NCBI GenBank assembly: GCA_964392615.1
Contig: CAYMRB010000135.1
Span: forward strand, 1 to 21,273
Origin: CAYMRB01 sp964392615
GTDB lineage: Bacteria; Planctomycetota; UBA8108
DNA length: 21,273 nucleotides
Reading direction: 5' to 3'
The notes under the pieces were generated by a model. It searched no databases, was not told where the DNA came from, and was given only the letters and a program-made list of their open reading frames with translations. Below, one piece after another: positions 17,324 through 21,273 of the stretch; the first letter of the stretch is position 1, and each line of letters opens with the position of its first letter. Made by a program: the position numbers and the translations under genes.

Positions 17324-18652
17324 ATGCTGAAGCCCCTTCCCGTGCTCGCGACGCTCGTCGCGCTGACCATCCCGGCTCCAGCCGCCGATCGTCCGAACGT
17401 CGTTCTCATCATGGCCGACGACCTCGGCTACCACGATCTGAGCTGCTACGGGCATGCGCAGATCAAGACGCCGGTCCTCGACCGACTCGCGAACGACGGT
17501 ATCCGGCTGACGAGCTTCTACGCGGGCGCGACCGTCTGCACGCCGTCGCGCATGGCCCTCATGACCGGCGCCTATCCGATCCGCCTCGGCTGGACCCAAG
17601 GCGTGGTCGGCTACCTGATGAGCCGGAACGTCGGCCTCAGCCCGAACGCGCTGACGATGGCCGAAGTCTTCAAGACCCGTGGATACCGCACGGCGATCTG
17701 CGGCAAATGGCACCTCGGGAGTCGCGGGCCGCTCCTGCCCGACCGGCAGGGATTCGATTTCTCGTACTACATCAAGAGCAGCAACAACCAGACGAAGAAG
17801 CTCTGGCGCGGCAACGAACTCGTCGAGGACCCGTTCAACAATCGTCTGCTGACCGAGAAGTTCACGCGCGAAGCGGTGCAGTTCATCCGAGACAACAAGG
17901 CGCGGCCGTTCTTCCTGTACGTGCCTTACTCCGCGCCGCACTTCCCCGTGCAAGCTCACCCGGACTGGAAGGGCAAGTCCGCGTACGGCGTGTTCGGCGA
18001 CGTCGTCGAGGAGATGGACCACCGCATCGGCGAGATCCTGCAGGCGCTCGACGACGAGAAAATCGCGCAGAAGACGATCGTCGTCTTCCTGTCGGACAAC
18101 GGCCCCGAGCCCGGAACGAAGGCGTCGAAGGCGACGCCGCTACGCGGCAGGAAGTGGAGCTCGCTCGAGGGTGGCACGCGCGTCCCCTGCATCGCGCGCT
18201 GGCCGGGAGTCATTCCGAAGGGGCGAACGAGCGACGCGATGGTCGCCGCGATCGATCTCCTGCCGACGCTGACCGCCGCGTGCGGCATCGATGTCGCGAA
18301 GATCTCGACCCGCAGCCCGCCGATCGACGGAGTGAACGTCTGGCCGACTTGGATCGGCACGACGGCCGCGGAGCACCCGCGGAAGGACCTCCTCTACTGG
18401 CACGGCAGAAACGGCTTCGAGGCCATTCGGGTCGGCGATTGGAAGCTGTTCCTGCAGCGCAAGGCCACGGGCCTCGAGGGCAAGGCGAAGGGCCCCGCGC
18501 TCTTCCACCTTGCCGAGGACATCGAAGAGAAGAACGACGTCAGCGCGCGCCACCCTGAGAGGGTCAGGGCGATGCGCGAGCTGGCGGAGAAGCGGCTGGC
18601 GGAGATTCGGAGCGGAATCATCCCGCTCGTTGAAGCGCCGCCGCCGCGGTGA
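17324..18652 (+). CDS. Secreted type I (formylglycine) sulfatase
   Basis: This 442-residue sulfatase hydrolyses sulfate esters, most likely on a polysaccharide. A short signal peptide (1-21) is followed by metal-binding DD at 32-33 (LIMADDLGYHD). The CTPSR motif follows, in which Cys72 is converted to formylglycine by a maturase. Further motifs are GKWHLG (Lys128, His130), YSAPHFP (His206), LSDNGPEPG (Asp258, Asn259) and Lys277 in TPLRGRKWSSLEGG. The start at 17324 is preferred over an upstream in-frame start (16763) because that longer frame runs through the esterase gene, whereas this ATG begins the signal peptide and has AGGA nine bases upstream. The reading ends at TGA 18650-18652, inside the left arm of a hairpin shared with the opposing helicase gene. 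Its activity needs an anaerobic or FGE-type maturation enzyme, which is not in this window. Confidence 0.94.
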   Translation: MLKPLPVLATLVALTIPAPAADRPNVVLIMADDLGYHDLSCYGHAQIKTPVLDRLANDGIRLTSFYAGATVCTPSRMALMTGAYPIRLGWTQGVVGYLMSRNVGLSPNALTMAEVFKTRGYRTAICGKWHLGSRGPLLPDRQGFDFSYYIKSSNNQTKKLWRGNELVEDPFNNRLLTEKFTREAVQFIRDNKARPFFLYVPYSAPHFPVQAHPDWKGKSAYGVFGDVVEEMDHRIGEILQALDDEKIAQKTIVVFLSDNGPEPGTKASKATPLRGRKWSSLEGGTRVPCIARWPGVIPKGRTSDAMVAAIDLLPTLTAACGIDVAKISTRSPPIDGVNVWPTWIGTTAAEHPRKDLLYWHGRNGFEAIRVGDWKLFLQRKATGLEGKAKGPALFHLAEDIEEKNDVSARHPERVRAMRELAEKRLAEIRSGIIPLVEAPPPR

Positions 18653-18671
18653 CGCGATCAGCGTCGCCGCG
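18645..18671. terminator. Bidirectional hairpin terminator between convergent sulfatase and helicase genes
   Basis: CGCGGTGACGC (18645-18655), a five-base loop GATCA, and GCGTCGCCGCG (18661-18671) pair over eleven positions with one G-U pair in the plus-strand RNA. The minus-strand RNA has one A-C mismatch at that place. The stop codon of the sulfatase lies in the left arm and that of the helicase in the loop, so only five bases separate the genes. A short T-rich run (ATTCCTCTTC) follows on the plus strand. There is no long T-tract, so termination may rely on the stable GC stem. Confidence 0.65.
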
Positions 18672-20526
18672 ATTCCTCTTCGAAGCTCGAGTACGGGATC
18701 GAGGTCTTCGCCTGTCGAACGCGGATCCAGGGATCGCGCGAGTCCGGCTGCCGCATCTCGTTCTCGAACTCGCGGGCCCTCCACTGCGACACCTCGAAGG
18801 CGCTCGACTCGGGCCCGACGAGGATCGTGCCGACGTCGCGACTGGTGATGCCGCCGCGACGACAGATGATGGCGAGCAATCGCTTCGCGTTCGCGCCCGC
18901 CTTCTCGCCGTAGTTGATCACGAACCGAACGTAACGACCGCCCCCATTGCGCCGCGGACCGGGTCGTTTCGTCGCTCCGACGCGCGACTGCGCCGCCGGC
19001 CGACGGTTCTTCGACGCATGTTCTCCACCCGGCCCGCCTCGGCCCTGCGCTTCGTGCCCAGCGCGCCGGCCTCGATTCTTCGGCGGCGGAGCGGGGGGCT
19101 GAACGTCAAGGGGCTCGCAGGCAACCTTCGGCGGACTGTACTGAAGAAGCGTCGCGACAACCTCGACGGCGTCGCGCGACTTGAGCAGGCGTCGAGCGCT
19201 CTCGACGAGCTCGTCTGTTCGGCCGTCGCCGGTGTCGATCGCGTCCCAGATTCGACGCCTCTCGTTCTTCGCCAGCGTCTTCCGGACCTTCTTCGCCGTC
19301 GGAATCTCGTGCCAGTCGATCGCGACGTCGGCCGCTGCGAGAAGGCGCTCGGCCTGCCACACCCTGTGGCGCGGGCAGAACAGAACGCTGCGCCCCTTCT
19401 GCCCCGCCCGTCCCGTGCGCCCGCTTCGATGCGTGTAGACTTCGTGGTTCTTCACCGGCTCCGTGTGAATCACCATCGCGACATCCGGCACGTCGAGTCC
19501 GCGAGCCGCAACGTCGGTAGCGACGAGCACCGAGACCTGGCCGTTGCGGAAGTTCTCGAGCGTCCGCGTCCGCTGGTCTTGCTGCAGCTCGCCGCTGAGC
19601 GACAAGGTCGAGAATCCTTCCTTCGCGAGCTTCTCGGCCAACTCCGCGGTCTCCGCCCGCGTATTGACGAAGACGAGCGTGCGCTGTCCTTCGTTGAGAA
19701 GCAGCAGGTTCACGAGCGCGGGATAGCGGCTTCGCTGGTCGACGACGTAGCCGACATGCTCGATGTCCTCGTTCGCCTCCCCGAGCCGCGTTCCCTCGAC
19801 GTGAAGCGGGTCGTTCTGGTAGCGCCGCGCGAGCCGCTGGATTCCGACGGGGAAGGTCGCGGACACCAGATGCGTTCGGCGGTCGTCAGGACACGCGTCG
19901 AGAATGGCCCCGAGATCCTCCCGAAAGCCCATGTCGAGCATCTGATCCGCCTCGTCCAGAACGAGCTCCCGGACCCCGCCGACATCGAGCTCCCCCGAGC
20001 GGATGTGATCGAGCAGGCGACCGGGCGTGCCGACGAGCACACGCGGCCGAAGGGCCAGCTTGCGGCGATCCTGCCACAGACTCGTGCCGCCGGTGACGCT
20101 ATCGAGCTGCACCCCGTCGACCCCGGCGTAAAGCCAGCCGAGCTCCTTGCGAACCTGAGCGGCCAGCTCTCGCGTCGGGACGATGATGAGCACGCTCGGA
20201 CCGGATCGCTCCCCTGGGGGCGGCAGAACGAGGCCCGGCGCCATCGCGAGGCCCAGGGCGACGGTCTTTCCCGAGCCTGTCTTGGACGTGATGCGAAGGT
20301 CACGCGCCGCATCGGCGGCATCGAGGGCGGCCACCTGCACTTCCGTCAGCTCGGTGAAGCCGCGGTCGAGCATGGCACGCCGCAGCACCTCCGGGATCCG
20401 GTCGAACACGTCGGAGACGTCGCGTCGCCCTTCGGCGGCGCTATCGACGAGCTGCGGCGCGCCAGTGGTCGGCGCGTCGGCGGAAGAGGCCTGCGGAGCA
20501 TCGGTAGCCGCGGAGGATAGGTTCAT
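18658..20526 (-). CDS. DEAD-box RNA helicase with DbpA-type RNA-binding domain
   Basis: This 622-residue protein is an ATP-dependent RNA unwinding enzyme, probably in ribosome assembly or RNA turnover. Motifs in order: Q region GFTELTEVQ (56-64), Walker A SKTGSGKT (81-88; Ser in place of the usual Ala), PTRELA (117-122), TPGRL (167-171), DEAD (191-194), SAT (222-224), ATDVAARGLDVP (336-347) and HRSGRTGRAG (366-375). A Pro/Arg/Gly-rich linker (about 475-530) leads to a C-terminal RNA-binding domain (about 531-590, RYVRFVINYGEKAG), like that of DbpA/CsdA, which often binds 23S rRNA. The Arg-rich tail (EEESRRR) is also typical. The ATG at 20526 lacks a good Shine-Dalgarno in this high-GC leader. 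It ends convergently with the sulfatase across a hairpin. I leave out a symbol because DeaD, DbpA and RhlE cannot be told apart here. Confidence 0.95.
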   Translation of the reverse strand: MNLSSAATDAPQASSADAPTTGAPQLVDSAAEGRRDVSDVFDRIPEVLRRAMLDRGFTELTEVQVAALDAADAARDLRITSKTGSGKTVALGLAMAPGLVLPPPGERSGPSVLIIVPTRELAAQVRKELGWLYAGVDGVQLDSVTGGTSLWQDRRKLALRPRVLVGTPGRLLDHIRSGELDVGGVRELVLDEADQMLDMGFREDLGAILDACPDDRRTHLVSATFPVGIQRLARRYQNDPLHVEGTRLGEANEDIEHVGYVVDQRSRYPALVNLLLLNEGQRTLVFVNTRAETAELAEKLAKEGFSTLSLSGELQQDQRTRTLENFRNGQVSVLVATDVAARGLDVPDVAMVIHTEPVKNHEVYTHRSGRTGRAGQKGRSVLFCPRHRVWQAERLLAAADVAIDWHEIPTAKKVRKTLAKNERRRIWDAIDTGDGRTDELVESARRLLKSRDAVEVVATLLQYSPPKVACEPLDVQPPAPPPKNRGRRAGHEAQGRGGPGGEHASKNRRPAAQSRVGATKRPGPRRNGGGRYVRFVINYGEKAGANAKRLLAIICRRGGITSRDVGTILVGPESSAFEVSQWRAREFENEMRQPDSRDPWIRVRQAKTSIPYSSFEEESRRR

Positions 20527-20690
20527 CGAGTCGCAGAAGAGGGTTGGGCCGATCGAAGCGAAAGGGGGCCGATTCTACGCGCGAAGCCGCCAAGAACCCA
20601 AGGAAATGCGCGCCATCTGACTTTGTGCTGACGATTCCGGCGGTCGCTGGCAAGATGCGGGCGTAGAACGACACCGAAAGGCAACGATCC
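20527..20690. promoter_or_regulatory. Divergent promoter region between helicase and sulfatase genes
   Basis: This 164-base space separates the starts of two divergent genes, so both promoters are expected here. AAAGG, about ten bases before the sulfatase ATG at 20691, can act as Shine-Dalgarno. I found no convincing -35/-10 pair or operator. Confidence 0.3.
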
Positions 20691-21273
20691 ATGAAGCGAA
20701 CTCGCTCGACCGTGGGGACCGGGCTCCTCGCGCTGCTACTCTGCCTCGCTCCTCACATCGCGGCTCGCGCCGCCCAGCCGAACATCGTGCTCGTCTTCAT
20801 CGACGACATGGGCTGGGGCGACTTCTCCTGCTTCGGCAACGAGGCTGCCCGGACTCCGAACATCGACCGCATGGCGGGTGAGGGCATGCGCTTCGAGCAG
20901 TTCTACGTCAACTCCCCGATCTGTTCTCCATCGCGGACGGCGATCTCCACCGGCCAGTATCCGCAGCGCTGGCGGATCACGTCGTATCTCGCGCACCGCA
21001 AGCAGAACGAAGCGCGCGGCATGGCGCAGTGGCTCGATCCGAAGGCGCCGATGCTGGCTCGGTCGCTCCAGCAAGCCGGCTACGCGACGGGCCACTTCGG
21101 CAAGTGGCACATGGGCGGCCAGCGCGACGTCGACGAAGCGCCGCCGATCACCGCCTACGGCTTCGACGCGTCGCTTACCAACTTCGAGGGCATGGGGCCG
21201 AAGCTGCTGCCGTTGACCCTGAAGCCGGGGCAGAAGAAGCCGGGGCGAATCTGGGGCGACGCCGAACGCCTGG
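20691..21273 (+). CDS. Type I (formylglycine) sulfatase, N-terminal part, cut by window end
   Basis: The frame from ATG 20691 is open to the last base (194 complete codons). A signal peptide (about 1-29, GLLALLLCLAPHIAARAA) precedes QPNIVLVFIDDMGWGD with the metal-binding Asp38-Asp39, CSPSRTAISTGQYPQR with formylglycine precursor Cys78, and GHFGKWHMGG with Lys138 and His140. It is not a duplicate of the sulfatase at 17324: the motif is CSPSR instead of CTPSR and the surrounding sequence differs widely, so it belongs to another sulfatase subgroup with probably a different substrate. The C-terminal half lies beyond the window. Confidence 0.93.
   Translation, partial: MKRTRSTVGTGLLALLLCLAPHIAARAAQPNIVLVFIDDMGWGDFSCFGNEAARTPNIDRMAGEGMRFEQFYVNSPICSPSRTAISTGQYPQRWRITSYLAHRKQNEARGMAQWLDPKAPMLARSLQQAGYATGHFGKWHMGGQRDVDEAPPITAYGFDASLTNFEGMGPKLLPLTLKPGQKKPGRIWGDAERL

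Noticed and set aside
18649..20520. A 623-residue open frame on the plus strand opposite the helicase
   Set aside because: The helicase on the minus strand shows every DEAD-box motif; the plus-strand reading has none.
1..21273. Genome-wide recoding of TAG as a sense codon
   Set aside because: Only two internal TAG codons occur, both in the left 2.4 kb. The long intact genes (kinase, peptidase, esterase, helicase, sulfatase) contain none, so local nonsense mutations or errors are simpler.
1..21273. CRISPR array, tRNA, rRNA, insertion sequence or phage genes
   Set aside because: I saw no regularly spaced repeats, no tRNA-like cloverleaf, no transposase or integrase motif and no terminal inverted repeats.

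Overview
The window looks like chromosomal DNA of a high-GC member of the Planctomycetota. The supporting gene types are a PVC-type membrane-bound dehydrogenase, a serine/threonine kinase with the long N-terminal extension typical of planctomycetes, ECF sigma factors, two Cys-type sulfatases, a sialate O-acetylesterase-like enzyme and secreted proteins with CarboxypepD-regulatory repeats. The lineage is inferred from family content only. I see no rRNA, tRNA, CRISPR array, insertion sequence or phage gene.

Layout. (1) 1-3487, minus strand: the 5' part of a PVC-type dehydrogenase broken by an in-frame TAG, then a hybrid sensor histidine kinase split by an in-frame TAG into a membrane sensor half and a PAS/kinase/receiver half. 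(2) 3647-6679, minus: a 1010-residue kinase whose extracytoplasmic half is a beta-helix. (3) 6680-6979: a divergent promoter region with clustered palindromes. (4) 6980-10372, plus: a large uncharacterised secreted protein with a C-terminal coiled-coil region. (5) 10011-12721, minus: an intact ECF sigma factor, and upstream of it a decayed locus in which a second sigma factor runs in the same frame into a carboxypeptidase-regulatory protein. That locus carries three apparent one-base deletions. (6) 12914-18652, plus: an M14 metallopeptidase, a two-domain SGNH esterase/glycosidase-like enzyme and a sulfatase. (7) 18658-20526, minus: a DEAD-box RNA helicase, convergent with the sulfatase across a strong hairpin that contains both stop codons. 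(8) 20691-end, plus: the first part of another sulfatase.

How they fit together. The left and middle parts are signalling genes: a sensor kinase, a receptor-like Ser/Thr kinase and ECF sigma factors, with a large secreted protein divergent from the receptor kinase. The right part is a secreted degradative set (peptidase, esterase, sulfatases), consistent with use of sulfated, acylated polysaccharides or glycoproteins. The most unusual points are the kinase/beta-helix fusion, the two in-frame amber codons, and the sigma/CarboxypepD-reg remnant.
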